Of a stretch of DNA of 64,000 bases, positions 39,016 to 48,532 are shown piece by piece. A program made the translations under genes and the position numbers. Under the pieces are notes generated by a model, which saw nothing but the letters and a program-made list of their open reading frames with translations, was not told the DNA's origin and did no database searches. Position 1 is the first letter of the stretch. The number at the start of each line of letters is the position of its first letter. This DNA comes from Pseudonocardia sp. HH130630-07 (lineage in GTDB: Bacteria; Actinomycetota; Actinomycetes; Mycobacteriales; Pseudonocardiaceae), in NCBI RefSeq assembly GCF_001698125.1, contig NZ_CP013854.1, forward strand, positions 4,402,001-4,466,000. Direction: 5' to 3'.

Positions 39016-39100
39016 CGGGGGAGCCTACGGTGGCCTCCCGCCGCCCCGGCGGTCCCGGACGGCGGGCGGCCGCACCACGGCGCCCGGCGGTCCACCGGAC

Positions 39101-39120
39101 GCCCGCCCGGCCCGGCGGGC
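39101..39120 (-). terminator. Hairpin after yjbQ
   Basis: GCCCGCC-CGGCCC-GGCGGGC, a 7-bp stem starting 10 nt beyond the minus-strand yjbQ stop. Confidence 0.4.
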
Positions 39121-39129
39121 GGAGCGGGC

Positions 39130-39540
39130 TCAGCCCGGCAGGAAGGTGAACCGCACCGAGCGGGTCGGGTTGTCCACATTGGTGTCGACCAGGCACACCG
39201 ACTGCCACGTCCCGAGGCCGGGACGGCCGTCGAGCACCGGGACCGTCGTCACGGGCGGGAGGAACGCGGGCAGCACGTGGTCCCGGCCGTGCCCGGCGCT
39301 CCCGTGCCGGTGCCGCCACCGGTCGTCGGCCGGGAGCAGCTCGCGGAGCCGGGCGAGCAGGTCGGAGTCGCTGCCCGCACCCGTCTCGATGATCGCGATG
39401 CCGGCCGTCGCGTGCGGGACGAAGACGTTGAGCAGCCCGTCACCGGCACCGGCGTCGGACAGGAAACGCTCGATCCGGTCGGTCAGGTCGACCACGGTCT
39501 CCTCGGAGCCGGTGCGGATCTCGATCAGCTCGCTGCGCAC
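39130..39540 (-). CDS. YjbQ family (UPF0047) protein
   Basis: 136 residues from GTG 39540, which sits 8 nt after a TAGAGT -10 and gives the normal family length; a further GTG at 39564 would lie upstream of that -10. LNVFVPHATAGIAIIETG carries conserved His and Glu, HRHGSAGHGRDHVLPAFLPP a His cluster, and TWQSVCLVDTNVD the C-terminal strand. These fit the YjbQ fold that forms trimers with a metal or phosphate pocket; E. coli YjbQ has weak thiamine-phosphate synthase activity. Confidence 0.85.
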   Translation of the reverse strand: MRSELIEIRTGSEETVVDLTDRIERFLSDAGAGDGLLNVFVPHATAGIAIIETGAGSDSDLLARLRELLPADDRWRHRHGSAGHGRDHVLPAFLPPVTTVPVLDGRPGLGTWQSVCLVDTNVDNPTRSVRFTFLPG

Positions 39541-39548
39541 GTCTGCGG

Positions 39549-39570
39549 ACTCTAGGCGCAACACTAGGGT
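39549..39570. promoter_or_regulatory. Back-to-back -10 elements of the divergent yjbQ/aminotransferase pair
   Basis: Minus strand TAGAGT (39554-39549) and plus strand TAGGGT (39565-39570) each end 8 nt before the respective start codon. The two -10 boxes are only 10 bp apart, so the promoters must overlap and could be mutually exclusive. Confidence 0.5.
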
Positions 39571-39578
39571 CGGGCAGC

Positions 39579-40649
39579 ATGGGAGAGACGATCACCGTGT
39601 TCGGCCGGGAGTTCCCCCGCCGGCCCGGCTACCTGAACACGGCGAGCATCGGCATCCCGCCGGTGGACGCGGCCGCGGTGCTCGTCGACACGGTGCGGCG
39701 CTGGTCGGCCGGGGAGACGGCGCCGCCGGAGTTCGACGACGCGGTCGAGACGGCGCGCGCCGGGTTCGCGGCGATCGTCGGCGTCCCGGTGGCCGACGTG
39801 GCCCAGGGCGCGACGGCGGCGGGCCTGATCGGGCCGCTGGCCGCCGCGGTGCCCGACGGGGCGCGGGTCCTCGTGGCGGCCGGCGACTTCGCCTCGGTGA
39901 CGCGGCCGTTCGCCCAGCAGGCGCACCGCGGGGTGCGGGTGACCGAGGTGCCGCTGGACCAGCTCGCGGCGCACGCCCCGGAGCACGATCTCGTCGCCGT
40001 CTCGGTGGTGCAGTCCGCCGACGGCCGGATCGCCGACGTCGACGCCCTGACGGCGGTGCGCGAGCGGCACGGCGTCCGGCTGCTGTTCGACGTCACCCAG
40101 GCCGCCGGCTGGCTGCCGCTGCGGCTGGACCGGGCGGACGCCGTCGTCGGGGCGGGGTACAAGTGGCTGCTCGCGCCGCGCGGGGCGGCCTGGCTGGCGC
40201 AGCGGCCGTCGTGGGTGCTCGGCCCGCCGGCGGGGCAGCGGTGGCCGGACGTCGTCCGGCACGGCGCCGGCTGGTACGGCACGGTCGAACGGTGGGGCGG
40301 TGGCCTCTACACGCCGGACGCCGCCGCCCGGCCCGGCCCGGCCGGCGGTGAGGACTCACCGGTGTGGTTCGCCCACGCGGGGGCGGCGCTCACCGTGCCG
40401 TGGCTGGCGTCGCTGGATCCGGAGGCGTTGCGGGCGCACTGCGCCGGCCCGGCCGACGCGCTGCGCGAGCGGCTCGGGACGGGACCCACCGGTTCGGCCG
40501 TCGTGTCGGTGCGGGCCGACGGTGCCGCGGACCGGCTGGCCGCGGCCGGGATCACCGCTGCGGTCCGGGGCGGTGCGGCCCGGCTGGCGTTCCACCTGAG
40601 CAACACCGTCGACGACGCCGAACTCGCCGCGCCCGCCCTGCTGTCCTGA
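39579..40649 (+). CDS. Class V aminotransferase-fold PLP enzyme
   Basis: 356 residues. YLNTASIGIPP at the N-terminus, DFASVTRPFAQQAHRGVRV, LLFDVTQAAGWLPL (the PLP-ring Asp and Gln) and the PLP lysine in VVGAGYKWLLAPRGAAWL assign it to the class V family near kynureninase/cysteine desulfurase-like proteins. The C-terminal domain is short and no cysteine-desulfurase active-site Cys loop is visible. Substrate unknown. The divergent partner YjbQ gives no clear hint. Confidence 0.8.
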   Translation: MGETITVFGREFPRRPGYLNTASIGIPPVDAAAVLVDTVRRWSAGETAPPEFDDAVETARAGFAAIVGVPVADVAQGATAAGLIGPLAAAVPDGARVLVAAGDFASVTRPFAQQAHRGVRVTEVPLDQLAAHAPEHDLVAVSVVQSADGRIADVDALTAVRERHGVRLLFDVTQAAGWLPLRLDRADAVVGAGYKWLLAPRGAAWLAQRPSWVLGPPAGQRWPDVVRHGAGWYGTVERWGGGLYTPDAAARPGPAGGEDSPVWFAHAGAALTVPWLASLDPEALRAHCAGPADALRERLGTGPTGSAVVSVRADGAADRLAAAGITAAVRGGAARLAFHLSNTVDDAELAAPALLS

Positions 40650-40681
40650 ACGGGCGGGCGCACGGGGCCCGGGACGACCGG

Positions 40682-41023
40682 TCAGCCGGTGTTCTGGATG
40701 GTGCCCTCCAGCGCCGTCAGCCCACCGTCGGCCGCAGCGCACCCGGGGTTGACCGTGCCGCAGGCCGAGATGCCCTCCCGCGCCAGGTCGATGTCCTCGG
40801 TCTCGCCGGAGTCGGTACCCGGCTGCGGGGCACCCGGGTTGGGATCGGCGATCAGGCCCGGTCCGTCCTGGTCGATGTTCGGCGGCGGGTCCGCGGCGAA
40901 CGCGACGGCGGGGGTGAGGAACAGCCCCGCGCCCAGGGCGAGCGACGCGGCACCGGCCGCGACGGCGCGGGCGACGGAGCGCGACGGGGCGGGGCGGGTG
41001 GTGCTCGGTCGTGCCAGTGACAT
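40682..41023 (-). CDS. Small secreted protein (113 aa)
   Basis: Starts at ATG 41023 with GGGAGAAG upstream. A Sec signal (SVARAVAAGAASLALGAGLFLTPAVAFA) ends in AFA-A. The mature 67-residue part is acidic, Pro/Asp-rich and has a pair of Cys in ACGTVNPGC that may form a small loop. No family recognised. A candidate TTGACA -35 lies at 41122-41117 on the minus strand. Confidence 0.6.
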   Translation of the reverse strand: MSLARPSTTRPAPSRSVARAVAAGAASLALGAGLFLTPAVAFAADPPPNIDQDGPGLIADPNPGAPQPGTDSGETEDIDLAREGISACGTVNPGCAAADGGLTALEGTIQNTG

Positions 41024-41131
41024 GCTTCTCCCAGTGGGTCGGCGTGCCGCGGGCCGGCCACCGGAGGACCGGTCCGGGCGATGGTCCGGGGGACCCTCAC
41101 CCACGCCGCCGCACGGTGTCAACCCGGTGGG

Positions 41132-41153
41132 CCGTACGGGCTGGTCCGTACGG
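41132..41153 (-). terminator. Hairpin from two CCGTACGG palindromes
   Basis: CCGTACGG-GCTGGT-CCGTACGG gives a perfect 8-bp stem 2 nt beyond the stop of the ferritin-like gene. Confidence 0.5.
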
Positions 41154-41155
41154 GG

Positions 41156-41641
41156 TCAGCGCTGGGTGCGGCCGGGGAAGACCGGGATCGCCGGGCTCTG
41201 CTCGGTCGTCCGCCGCCAGAAGGCGCAGCGGACCGTGCACTCGGTCATCCGGGTCAGCCCGGCCTCGCGCATGTCCGCGTTCGGGGCGCGCTCGACCAGC
41301 GACCGCCAGGCGGCGACGGCGTCGTCCTCGGCGGTCACCAGCAGGACCCCGGCGGACAGCGGGTCGACGACCGGCTGCGGCGGGCGGTAGGCGGGCTGCG
41401 CCGAGGTCGGCCGCTCGTTCAGCTCGGTGAGCGCGTCCCCGGCGTCCTGGCGGAGCTTGCGGTGCGCCGCGAGATCGGCGGACGCCCGCGCGGCGAGATC
41501 CGGCGGGAGGAACGCCGCGGCCGAGGAGTACGCCCACACCGCGGCGTGCTCGCAGGCCAGCGCCCGCTGCAACGCCTCGATCGCGACCAGTGCCGACGGC
41601 GGCCGCTCGTCGTCCTGCGCCGGGTTCCGGGCGGGGGTCAT
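41156..41641 (-). CDS. Ferritin-like domain protein (DUF4439)
   Basis: 161 residues. SALVAIEALQRALACEHAAVWAYSSAAAFL has the helix with Glu and ExxH expected of a ferritin-like four-helix bundle; a second pair follows in AHRKLRQDAGDALTELN and EDDAVAAWRSLVERAPNADMREAGLTRMTECTVR. DUF4439 proteins sit next to rimP in many actinobacteria. Function unknown. It lies 67 nt downstream of the Tat lipoprotein gene and is probably cotranscribed. Confidence 0.75.
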   Translation of the reverse strand: MTPARNPAQDDERPPSALVAIEALQRALACEHAAVWAYSSAAAFLPPDLAARASADLAAHRKLRQDAGDALTELNERPTSAQPAYRPPQPVVDPLSAGVLLVTAEDDAVAAWRSLVERAPNADMREAGLTRMTECTVRCAFWRRTTEQSPAIPVFPGRTQR

Positions 41642-41708
41642 CGCGATACCTCGGATCGTCGGCTGCAGGGCGGGCCGTGCTGCGGACGCCGGCACGGGCG
41701 TGCCCGGT

Positions 41709-42215
41709 TCATCGCAGCTCCGCCACGTACGCGGCACAGCAGGCCGCCACCTCGGCGACCAGCCCCACCTGCTGCGCCGACGCCCGCGGGACGACCTCAC
41801 GGGCCGTCCGGACGGCCGCGTCGACCGAGTCGCGGACGGCGACCACGTCCGCCACGGGCGGTGCGGCCGGGACCGGGGCGGCCCCCGGCGGACGCCCGCC
41901 GGCCTGGTCCAGCGCGGCGGCGTGCTCCATCCGGGCCGCCCGCAGCGGCTCGAGCCGCCCGGCCAGGCCCGGGTCGGCGGTGACCGCGGTCGCGACCACG
42001 GCCGCGTCCATCCGGGCCGCGTCGGCCATCGCGAGCAGGGCGTCGGACACGTCGTCCGCGGGCTGCTCCGACGCGCTCGAGCACCCGGCCAGGACGACCG
42101 GCAGGAGCACGGCACCGGCACCGGCGGTGCGGAGCACCCGGCGCCGGGTCACACCCGCCGGTGCCGGGACGGGCCGCGGCCCGCCGTCCGGCACCGTTCG
42201 TCTCCGCTGCATCAC
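41709..42215 (-). CDS. Tat-type lipoprotein with ferritin-like composition
   Basis: 168 residues. TRRRVLRTAGAGAVLLPVVLAGCSS combines a twin-arginine motif with a lipobox Cys. The mature part is helical and Ala-rich (ALLAMADAARMDAAVVATAV, LRAARMEHAAALDQAG, DVVAVRDSVDAAVRTAREVV, VGLVAEVAACCAAYVAELR), consistent with a helical bundle paired with the following DUF4439 protein. Divergent from rimP. Confidence 0.65.
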   Translation of the reverse strand: MMQRRRTVPDGGPRPVPAPAGVTRRRVLRTAGAGAVLLPVVLAGCSSASEQPADDVSDALLAMADAARMDAAVVATAVTADPGLAGRLEPLRAARMEHAAALDQAGGRPPGAAPVPAAPPVADVVAVRDSVDAAVRTAREVVPRASAQQVGLVAEVAACCAAYVAELR

Positions 42216-42306
42216 GATCGGTCATGCTGCCAGCCCGGCCGCGGGACCCCGCCACCGACCGGGCGACCCGGACGGACGCCCCCGACGCGCACGGCCCCCG
42301 ACGCGC

Positions 42307-42312
42307 TAGGCT
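42307..42312 (+). promoter_or_regulatory. -10 candidate for the rimP-nusA-infB operon
   Basis: TAGGCT, a TAnnnT hexamer in an otherwise extremely GC-rich spacer. It would give a 5' leader of about 185 nt that contains the 12-bp repeats at 42434-42486. Confidence 0.4.
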
Positions 42313-42433
42313 CACCGGCCGCCCCTGTCCGTTCCTCCGGTGCGTCGTCCGCGGGCCCCGCCCGGGCCGTCGCACGCACCCGGACCGAGCCGCGCCGCCC
42401 GGCGGGACGCCCCCCGGCGGCCACCCGGGCCCG

Positions 42434-42486
42434 ACCCGGGTGACCCACCCGGGTGACCACACCCGAGCGACCCCACCCGCGTGACC
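42434..42486 (+). repeat. Four tandem ACCCGNGTGACC copies before rimP
   Basis: Two identical copies ACCCGGGTGACC (42434, 42447) and two diverged (42461 ACCCGAGCGACC, 42475 ACCCGCGTGACC), spaced 13-14 bp. They end 3 nt before the GAGGAG region of rimP. Each perfect copy holds the palindrome ACCCGGGT. Confidence 0.7.
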
Positions 42487-42503
42487 ACGAGGAGAGCCAC
42501 CCG

Positions 42504-43106
42504 ATGCGCAGTCCGGACCCCGACCAGCTGGCCGACCAGCTGCGCGGCGTGCTCGAGCCGGTGGTCACCGCCGCCGGGCTGGAGATCGACGCCGTGGAGG
42601 TCCGCACCGCCGGGCGGCGGCACGCGGTCAAGCTCGTCGTCGACCTCCCGGAGAGCTCGGACGCCACCGGGATCGACCTCGACGACATCGCCCGGCTGAG
42701 CCGCAGCGCGGCCACCGAGCTCGACCCGCACGAGCACCTCATCGAGGGCTCCTACACGCTCGAGGTCACCTCCCCGGGGACCGACCGCCCGCTCACCACC
42801 CCGCGGCACTGGCGTCGGAACTTCCTGCGGCTGGCCCGGATCTCGCTGACCGACGGCGCCGAGCTGCACGCCCGGATCGGCCGGGCCGGCGCCGAGCGGG
42901 TGCAGGTCGCGATCCCGGGCAAGAAGCAGCCCGAGCCGCGCGAGCTCGCCTACGCCGAGATCAGCCACGCCCAGGTGCAGGTCGAGTTCAAGCCGGCGCC
43001 GGCCGCCGAGGTCGCGTTGCTCGACCCGGAGCGCGCCGCCGCGGACGGCACCACCACGAGCAGCACCAGCAGCACAGACCCGAGCGGATCCGAGGAGAAC
43101 CGGTGA
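42504..43106 (+). CDS. rimP: Ribosome maturation factor RimP
   Basis: 200 residues from ATG 42504 with GGAGAG about 9 nt upstream. The N-terminal domain has [37 protein letters not shown] and [27 protein letters not shown], the RimP core; the C-terminal SH3-like domain follows. RimP helps assemble the 30S subunit with S12/S5. A Ser/Thr-rich tail ends the protein. GTGA overlap with nusA. Confidence 0.92.
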   Translation: MRSPDPDQLADQLRGVLEPVVTAAGLEIDAVEVRTAGRRHAVKLVVDLPESSDATGIDLDDIARLSRSAATELDPHEHLIEGSYTLEVTSPGTDRPLTTPRHWRRNFLRLARISLTDGAELHARIGRAGAERVQVAIPGKKQPEPRELAYAEISHAQVQVEFKPAPAAEVALLDPERAAADGTTTSSTSSTDPSGSEENR

Positions 43107-44143
43107 ACGTCGACATCCCCGCGCTGCGGGCCATCGAGCGGGACAAGGAGATCCCGTTCGAGACGGTGCTGGACGCCATCGAGACCGCGCTGCTCACCGC
43201 CTACCGGCACACCGACGGCAGCCACTCCCAGGCCCGGGTCGAGGTCGACCGGCGGACCGGCGTCGTCCGGGTGCTGGCCCGGGACCCCTCCGACGCGGCC
43301 GAGGACGGCACGCCGGGGCCGGAGTTCGACGACACCCCGGAGGGCTTCGGCCGGATCGCCGCCACCACGGCCCGCCAGGTGATCGTGCAGCGGCTGCGCG
43401 ACGCCGAGCACGAGCGGACCTACGGCGAGTTCGCCACCAAGGAGGGCGAGGTCGTCGCCGGCGTCGTGCAGCGCGACGCCCGGGCCAACGCCCGCGGCGT
43501 CGTCGTGGTGGCGCTGGGCGGTTCCGGCGGGACCGAGGCCGTGCTGCCCGCCGCCGAGCAGGTACCCGGCGAGGTCTACAGCCACGGCGACCGGATCCGC
43601 TGCTACGTGGTCGGGGTGACCCGCGGCCCGCGGGGCACGTCGATCACGCTGTCGCGCACGCACCCCAACCTGGTGCGCAAGCTGTTCGCCCTGGAGGTCC
43701 CGGAGATCGTCGACGGCTCGGTCGAGATCGTCTCGGTGGCGCGGGAGGCGGGCTTCCGCTCCAAGATCGCGGTCCGCTCCTCGCGGTCCGGGCTCAACGC
43801 CAAGGGCGCCTGCATCGGCCCGATGGGGGCGCGGGTCCGTGGCGTGATGGGCGAGCTGGCCGGCGAGAAGATCGACATCATCGACTGGTCCGAGGACCCT
43901 GCGGAGTTCGTCGGCAACGCGCTGTCACCGTCGAAGGTGGTCTCGGTCACCGTCCTGGACGAGCGTGCCCGGGTCGCCCGGGTCGTCGTCCCCGACTTCC
44001 AGCTGTCCCTGGCCATCGGCAAGGAGGGCCAGAACGCCCGCCTCGCCGCCCGCCTGACCGGCTGGAAGATCGACATCCGGAGCGACGCCGACCCGGGTGA
44101 CCCGGTCGGTCCCGGTCCCGACCCGGTGGGGGCGTCGTCGTAG
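43103..44143 (+). CDS. nusA: Transcription termination/antitermination factor NusA
   Basis: 346 residues: N-terminal RNA-polymerase-binding domain ([34 protein letters not shown]), S1 domain ([27 protein letters not shown]), then two KH domains ([49 protein letters not shown]). There are no C-terminal acidic repeats, as usual in actinobacteria. GTG start overlaps the rimP stop. Confidence 0.96.
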   Translation: MNVDIPALRAIERDKEIPFETVLDAIETALLTAYRHTDGSHSQARVEVDRRTGVVRVLARDPSDAAEDGTPGPEFDDTPEGFGRIAATTARQVIVQRLRDAEHERTYGEFATKEGEVVAGVVQRDARANARGVVVVALGGSGGTEAVLPAAEQVPGEVYSHGDRIRCYVVGVTRGPRGTSITLSRTHPNLVRKLFALEVPEIVDGSVEIVSVAREAGFRSKIAVRSSRSGLNAKGACIGPMGARVRGVMGELAGEKIDIIDWSEDPAEFVGNALSPSKVVSVTVLDERARVARVVVPDFQLSLAIGKEGQNARLAARLTGWKIDIRSDADPGDPVGPGPDPVGASS

Positions 44144-44175
44144 CCGGAGGGACCCCGGGGCGACCGGCCGAGGGA

Positions 44176-44553
44176 ATGCCCGGCCGCGACGCTGCGCTAC
44201 ACTCACAGACGGCCCGCGGTCGCGGTCCGTCGCCCGTTCACACCCGGTCGGTTCCGATCCGGACCTGTGTGGGGTGCCGGACGCGGGAACGGGCCGACGC
44301 ACTGTTGCGAGTGGTCGCGGAGAACGGTCGAGCAGTCCCGGATCCGCGCCGTCGCCTCCCCGGCCGGGGTGCCTGGTTGCACCCACGGACGGGGTGTCTG
44401 GACCGGGCCGAGCGTCGCTCGGCCTTCGTCAGGGCGCTGCGCCTCCGGGTCGCACCGGAGACCGGTGCCGTCCGGCACTGGGTCCAGGAACAGCAGGGGA
44501 CAGGGAGCCTCCCGGTCCCGTCATCGGAAGAAAGCAAGGTCGACCAGTCATGA
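44176..44553 (+). CDS. ylxR: YlxR-family RNA-binding protein
   Basis: 125 residues if started at ATG 44176, the only standard start in frame. The family core begins at about residue 27 (PIRTCVGCRTRERADALLRVVAENG, GRGAWLHPRTGCLDRA). B. subtilis YlxR binds RNase P RNA and modulates it. The N-terminal extension and the C-terminal tail are unique. A TACACT hexamer at 44198-44203 may be an internal promoter for infB, which would imply that the real N-terminus is uncertain. Confidence 0.82.
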   Translation: MPGRDAALHSQTARGRGPSPVHTRSVPIRTCVGCRTRERADALLRVVAENGRAVPDPRRRLPGRGAWLHPRTGCLDRAERRSAFVRALRLRVAPETGAVRHWVQEQQGTGSLPVPSSEESKVDQS

Positions 44554-44650
44554 GCCAGCAGTGAAGATCGCACCATGAACGTGCTTCGACACTAGGTTCG
44601 AGGTCGAGCGGGATGCTGCCGCCCGGCCTCCGGTCAGGACAAGGAGAGCA

Positions 44651-47600
44651 GTGGCAGGCAAGGCCCGCGTGCACGAGCTCGCGAAAGAGCTCGGACTCAG
44701 CAGTAAGCAGGTCCTCAGCAAGCTGCAGGACCTCGGGGAGTACGTGAAGTCTCCCTCCTCGACTATCGAGGCCCCCGTCGTGCGCAAGCTGCGCGACTCC
44801 CTCGCCGACGGTGGCAGCGGCCAGCGTCGCGGTTCCGGTGCGCCCGGCGGCGGTCGCCCGCGTGCCGGTGGTGGCGTCCCCCGCGGTTCCGGCGCACCGT
44901 CGCCGTCGCGTCCGGGAGCCCCCAAGCCCGGCCCGACCCCGGGAGCGGGCCCCGCCCCGAAGCCCGGCCCGCGCCCGGGTCCGCCCGCACCGGCCGCCCC
45001 GGCCCAGCCGGCGGCCCGTCCGGACGCCCCGAAGCCCGGCCCGGCGGCGCCCAAGCCCGCCGAGCAGGCCCCGGCGGCGGAAGCCGGCACGCCGGCCTCC
45101 GCCGAGCCGCGTCCCGGTTCGGCCGCACCCCGGCCCGGCCCCAAGCCGGGCCCGGCCGCCCCGAAGCCCGGCCCCAAGCCGGAGCAGGGCGGTCAGGGCG
45201 GTGGCCAGGCCGGTCAGGGTGGCGGAGCCCCGCGGCCCGGCGGTGACGCCCCGCGCGGTCCCCGCCCCGGTCCGCGTGCCCCGCGGGTCGGCAACAACCC
45301 GTTCGGTGTCGGGCAGGGTTCGCCGAAGCCCGGCCCGCGCCCGGCCGCCCCGCCGCAGCAGGGTGGTCAGCAGGGTGGCGGAGCGCCGCAGCAGCCTGCG
45401 GCCCGCTCCGGTGAGGCCCCGCCGCGTCCGCCCCGTCCGGGCGGTGGCGCCGGTGGTCCGCGCCCGAACCCGGGCAACATGCCCCCGCGGCCGAACCCGG
45501 GCATGATGCCCGCGCGTCCGGCGGCCGGCCGGCCCGGTGCCGGTGGCGGCGGTCGTGGTGGCCCCGGCGGTGGCCGTGGTGGCCCCGGCGGCGGTCGTGG
45601 CGGTCCCGGTGGCGGTCGTCCCGGTGGTGGCGGCGGCGGTTTCCGTCCCGGTGGCGGCGGTCCCGGTGGTCCGCCCCCGGCCGGTGGTGGTTTCCGTGGT
45701 CGTCCCGGTGGTGGTGGCGGCGGTCGTGGTCGCGGCGGTGCCGCGGGCGCGTTCGGCCGTCCCGGCGGCCCGGCCCGTCGTGGCCGCAAGTCGAAGCGGC
45801 AGAAGCGCCAGGAGTACGACGCCATGGCCGCGCCCTCGGTGGGCGGCGTCCGCCTGCCCAAGGGCAGTGGCGAGACGATCCGGCTGCCGCGTGGCGCGTC
45901 GCTGACCGACTTCGCCGAGAAGATCAACGCCAACCCGGCGTCGCTGGTGCAGGTGCTGTTCCACCTCGGCGAGATGGTCACGGCGACCGCGTCGGTCTCC
46001 GACGAGGTCCTGGAGCTGCTCGGCCAGGAGATGAACTACCGGGTCCAGGTCGTCTCGCCGGAGGAGGAGGACCGTGCGCTGCTCGAGTCCTTCGACATCG
46101 AGTTCGGCGACCTCGGCGACGAGGACGCGCTGGCGGCCCGCCCGCCGGTCGTGACCATCATGGGTCACGTCGACCACGGTAAGACCCGGTTGCTGGACAC
46201 GGTCCGCAAGGCGAACGTCCGTGAGGGCGAGGCCGGCGGCATCACCCAGCACATCGGTGCCTACCAGGTCGACGCCGAGCTCGAGGGCGTCGAGCGGCAG
46301 ATCACCTTCATCGACACCCCGGGTCACGAGGCGTTCACCGCCATGCGTGCCCGCGGTGCGAAGTCCACCGACATCGCGGTCATCGTGGTGGCGGCGGACG
46401 ACGGTGTGATGCCGCAGACCGTCGAGTCGATCAACCACGCCCAGGCGGCGGACCTGCCGATCGTGGTCGCGGTCAACAAGATCGACGTCGAGGGTGCGAA
46501 CCCGCAGAAGATCCGTCAGCAGCTCACCGAGTACAACCTGGTGGCCGAGGAGTACGGCGGCGACACCATGTTCGTCGACATCTCCGCCAAGCAGGGCACC
46601 AACATCGAGTCGCTGCTCGAGGCGATCCTGCTGACCGCGGACGCGGCGCTCGACCTGCGGGCCAACCCCGACATGGACGCCCAGGGCGTCACCATCGAGG
46701 GGCACCTGGACCGCGGCCGCGGCCCGGTGGCCACCGTGCTGGTCCAGCGCGGCACCCTGCGGGTGGGCGACTCGGTCGTCGCCGGCGACGCCTCCGGGCG
46801 CGTCCGGCGGATGGTCGACGAGCACGGCAAGGACGTCACCGAGGCGCTCCCGTCGCGTCCGGTCCAGGTCATCGGCCTGACGTCGGTGCCGGGTGCGGGC
46901 GACACGTTCCTCGTCGTCGACGAGGACCGGGTGGCCCGTCAGATCGCCGACCGGCGGCGTGCCCGCGAGCGGAACGCCGAGCTGGCGAGCCGTCGCAAGC
47001 GCGTCAGCCTGGAGGACCTGGACGCCGCGCTCAAGGAGACGAACACCCTCAACCTGATCATCAAGGGTGACAACTCGGGCACCGTGGAGGCGCTCGAGGA
47101 AGCCCTGGTGAAGCTGGACGTGGGTGACGACGTCGACCTGCGGGTCATCCACCGCGGCGTCGGTGGGATCACCGAGGGCGACATCAACCTCGCCATCGCG
47201 GACAACGTCATCGTCATGGGCTTCAACGTCCGTGCCGAGGGCAAGGCCACCGAGCTGGCCAACCGCGAGGGCGTGGAGATCCGCTACTACTCGGTGATCT
47301 ACCAGGCGATCGAGGAGATCGAGGCGGCCCTCAAGGGCATGCTGAAGCCGGAGTACGAGGAGGTCGAGCTGGGCCGCGCCGAGGTCCGCGAGGTCTTCAA
47401 GTCCTCCAAGTTCGGCACGATCGCCGGTTGCCTCGTGATGGCCGGGGAGATCCGCCGGAACGCCAGGGCGCGCCTGCTGCGCGACTCGACGGTGGTCCAG
47501 GAGAACCTGCCGGTCTCGTCGCTGCGCCGGTTCAAGGACGACGCGGTCGAGGTCCGTGAGGGCTTCGAGTGCGGTATGACGCTCGGCAACTACTCCGACA

Positions 47601-47656
47601 TCAAGGTCGGCGACGTCATCGAGACGTTCGAGATGCGGGAGAAGCCGCGGAGCTGA
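44651..47656 (+). CDS. infB: Translation initiation factor IF-2
   Basis: 1001 residues, GTG start with AAGGAGA upstream. An IF2 N-domain ([37 protein letters not shown]) is followed by about 330 residues of Pro/Gly/Arg-rich linker typical of actinobacterial IF-2, and a second N-domain. The G domain has GHVDHGKT (about residue 505), DTPGHEAF and NKID; domains II-IV complete the protein. It positions initiator tRNA on the 30S subunit. Confidence 0.97.
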   Translation: MAGKARVHELAKELGLSSKQVLSKLQDLGEYVKSPSSTIEAPVVRKLRDSLADGGSGQRRGSGAPGGGRPRAGGGVPRGSGAPSPSRPGAPKPGPTPGAGPAPKPGPRPGPPAPAAPAQPAARPDAPKPGPAAPKPAEQAPAAEAGTPASAEPRPGSAAPRPGPKPGPAAPKPGPKPEQGGQGGGQAGQGGGAPRPGGDAPRGPRPGPRAPRVGNNPFGVGQGSPKPGPRPAAPPQQGGQQGGGAPQQPAARSGEAPPRPPRPGGGAGGPRPNPGNMPPRPNPGMMPARPAAGRPGAGGGGRGGPGGGRGGPGGGRGGPGGGRPGGGGGGFRPGGGGPGGPPPAGGGFRGRPGGGGGGRGRGGAAGAFGRPGGPARRGRKSKRQKRQEYDAMAAPSVGGVRLPKGSGETIRLPRGASLTDFAEKINANPASLVQVLFHLGEMVTATASVSDEVLELLGQEMNYRVQVVSPEEEDRALLESFDIEFGDLGDEDALAARPPVVTIMGHVDHGKTRLLDTVRKANVREGEAGGITQHIGAYQVDAELEGVERQITFIDTPGHEAFTAMRARGAKSTDIAVIVVAADDGVMPQTVESINHAQAADLPIVVAVNKIDVEGANPQKIRQQLTEYNLVAEEYGGDTMFVDISAKQGTNIESLLEAILLTADAALDLRANPDMDAQGVTIEGHLDRGRGPVATVLVQRGTLRVGDSVVAGDASGRVRRMVDEHGKDVTEALPSRPVQVIGLTSVPGAGDTFLVVDEDRVARQIADRRRARERNAELASRRKRVSLEDLDAALKETNTLNLIIKGDNSGTVEALEEALVKLDVGDDVDLRVIHRGVGGITEGDINLAIADNVIVMGFNVRAEGKATELANREGVEIRYYSVIYQAIEEIEAALKGMLKPEYEEVELGRAEVREVFKSSKFGTIAGCLVMAGEIRRNARARLLRDSTVVQENLPVSSLRRFKDDAVEVREGFECGMTLGNYSDIKVGDVIETFEMREKPRS

Positions 47657-47731
47657 TGGTTCGACGCCACGGGGCGGCCGGTGATCCACCGGCCGCCCCG
47701 TCGGCGTTCGCGGCCCGCCCGAGGAGGTGTC

Positions 47732-48022
47732 GTGTACGTCGGAGCACTGGAGTGCGACGTCCTGCTGGGTGACGTCCACTCGCTGAAACAGAAGCGGTCG
47801 GTGGTGCGCCCGCTGCTGGCCGAACTGCGCCGGTTCGAGGTCGCGGTGGCCGAGGCCGGGCACCTGGACCTGCACCGCAGGGCGTTGATCGGGGTGAGCT
47901 GCGTGGCCGCCGACGCCGGGCACGTCACGGAGCTCCTCGACCGGTGCGAGCGGCTGATCGCCGCCCGTCCGGAACTGGAACTGCTGTCCGCCGGGACGCG
48001 GCTCTACGGGCCGGAGGACTGA
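47732..48022 (+). CDS. DUF503 (YlxP-like) protein
   Basis: 96 residues from GTG 47732 (GAGGAGG upstream). YVGALECDVLLGDVHSLKQKRSVVRPLLAELRRFEVAVAEAGHLDLHRRALIGVSCVAAD is the complete DUF503 signature. It is conserved between infB and rbfA in Gram-positives; YlxP has been linked to ribosome assembly, mechanism unknown. Confidence 0.88.
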   Translation: MYVGALECDVLLGDVHSLKQKRSVVRPLLAELRRFEVAVAEAGHLDLHRRALIGVSCVAADAGHVTELLDRCERLIAARPELELLSAGTRLYGPED

Positions 48023-48085
48023 CCCCCCGGCGGGTCCGGGCCGTGCCTAGACTCGTCCGCAGCACGACGGTGGAAGGAGCACGAC

Positions 48086-48532
48086 ATGGTCGACCAGGCC
48101 CGCGCACGCAAGCTCGCCAAGCGCATCTCGCAGATCGTCGCGGAGGCACTCGAGCACGAGGTCAAGGACCCGCGCCTGTCGATGGTGACGATCACGGACA
48201 CCCGGGTCACCGGGGACCTGCGTGAGGCGACGGTCTTCTACACCGTGATGGGGGAGTCGCTGGAGGTCGCGCCCGACACCGCCGGTGCCGCGGCCGCGCT
48301 GCAGAGCGCGGCGGGGGTGCTGCGCACCAGGGTCGGTCAGCTGACCGGCGTCCGGCACACGCCGAGCCTGGCCTTCGTCCCCGACGAGGTCCCGGACTCC
48401 GCCCGCCGGATGGAGGAGCTGCTGGCCCGCACCCGGGAGTCCGACGCCGAGGTGGCGCGACTGGCCGCGTCGGCGTCGCCGGCGGGGGAGGCCGACCCCT
48501 ACAAGGCTCCGCGGGAGACCGAGGCGGAGTGA
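48086..48532 (+). CDS. rbfA: Ribosome-binding factor A
   Basis: 148 residues, KH-like fold: [53 protein letters not shown], then [44 protein letters not shown]. Acts in 30S maturation at the 16S 5' helix. ATG preceded by GGAAGGAG. GTGA overlap with the DHH gene. Confidence 0.95.
   Translation: MVDQARARKLAKRISQIVAEALEHEVKDPRLSMVTITDTRVTGDLREATVFYTVMGESLEVAPDTAGAAAALQSAAGVLRTRVGQLTGVRHTPSLAFVPDEVPDSARRMEELLARTRESDAEVARLAASASPAGEADPYKAPRETEAE

Noticed and set aside
45480..45780. GGTGGCCGTGGT-type repeats as a CRISPR-like or mobile repeat
   Set aside because: They encode the Gly/Arg-rich linker of IF-2, which is repetitive by protein composition; no spacers are present.
44429..47923. 1164-codon minus-strand frame opposite infB
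   Set aside because: It mirrors the infB repeat linker and G domain; no independent gene features.
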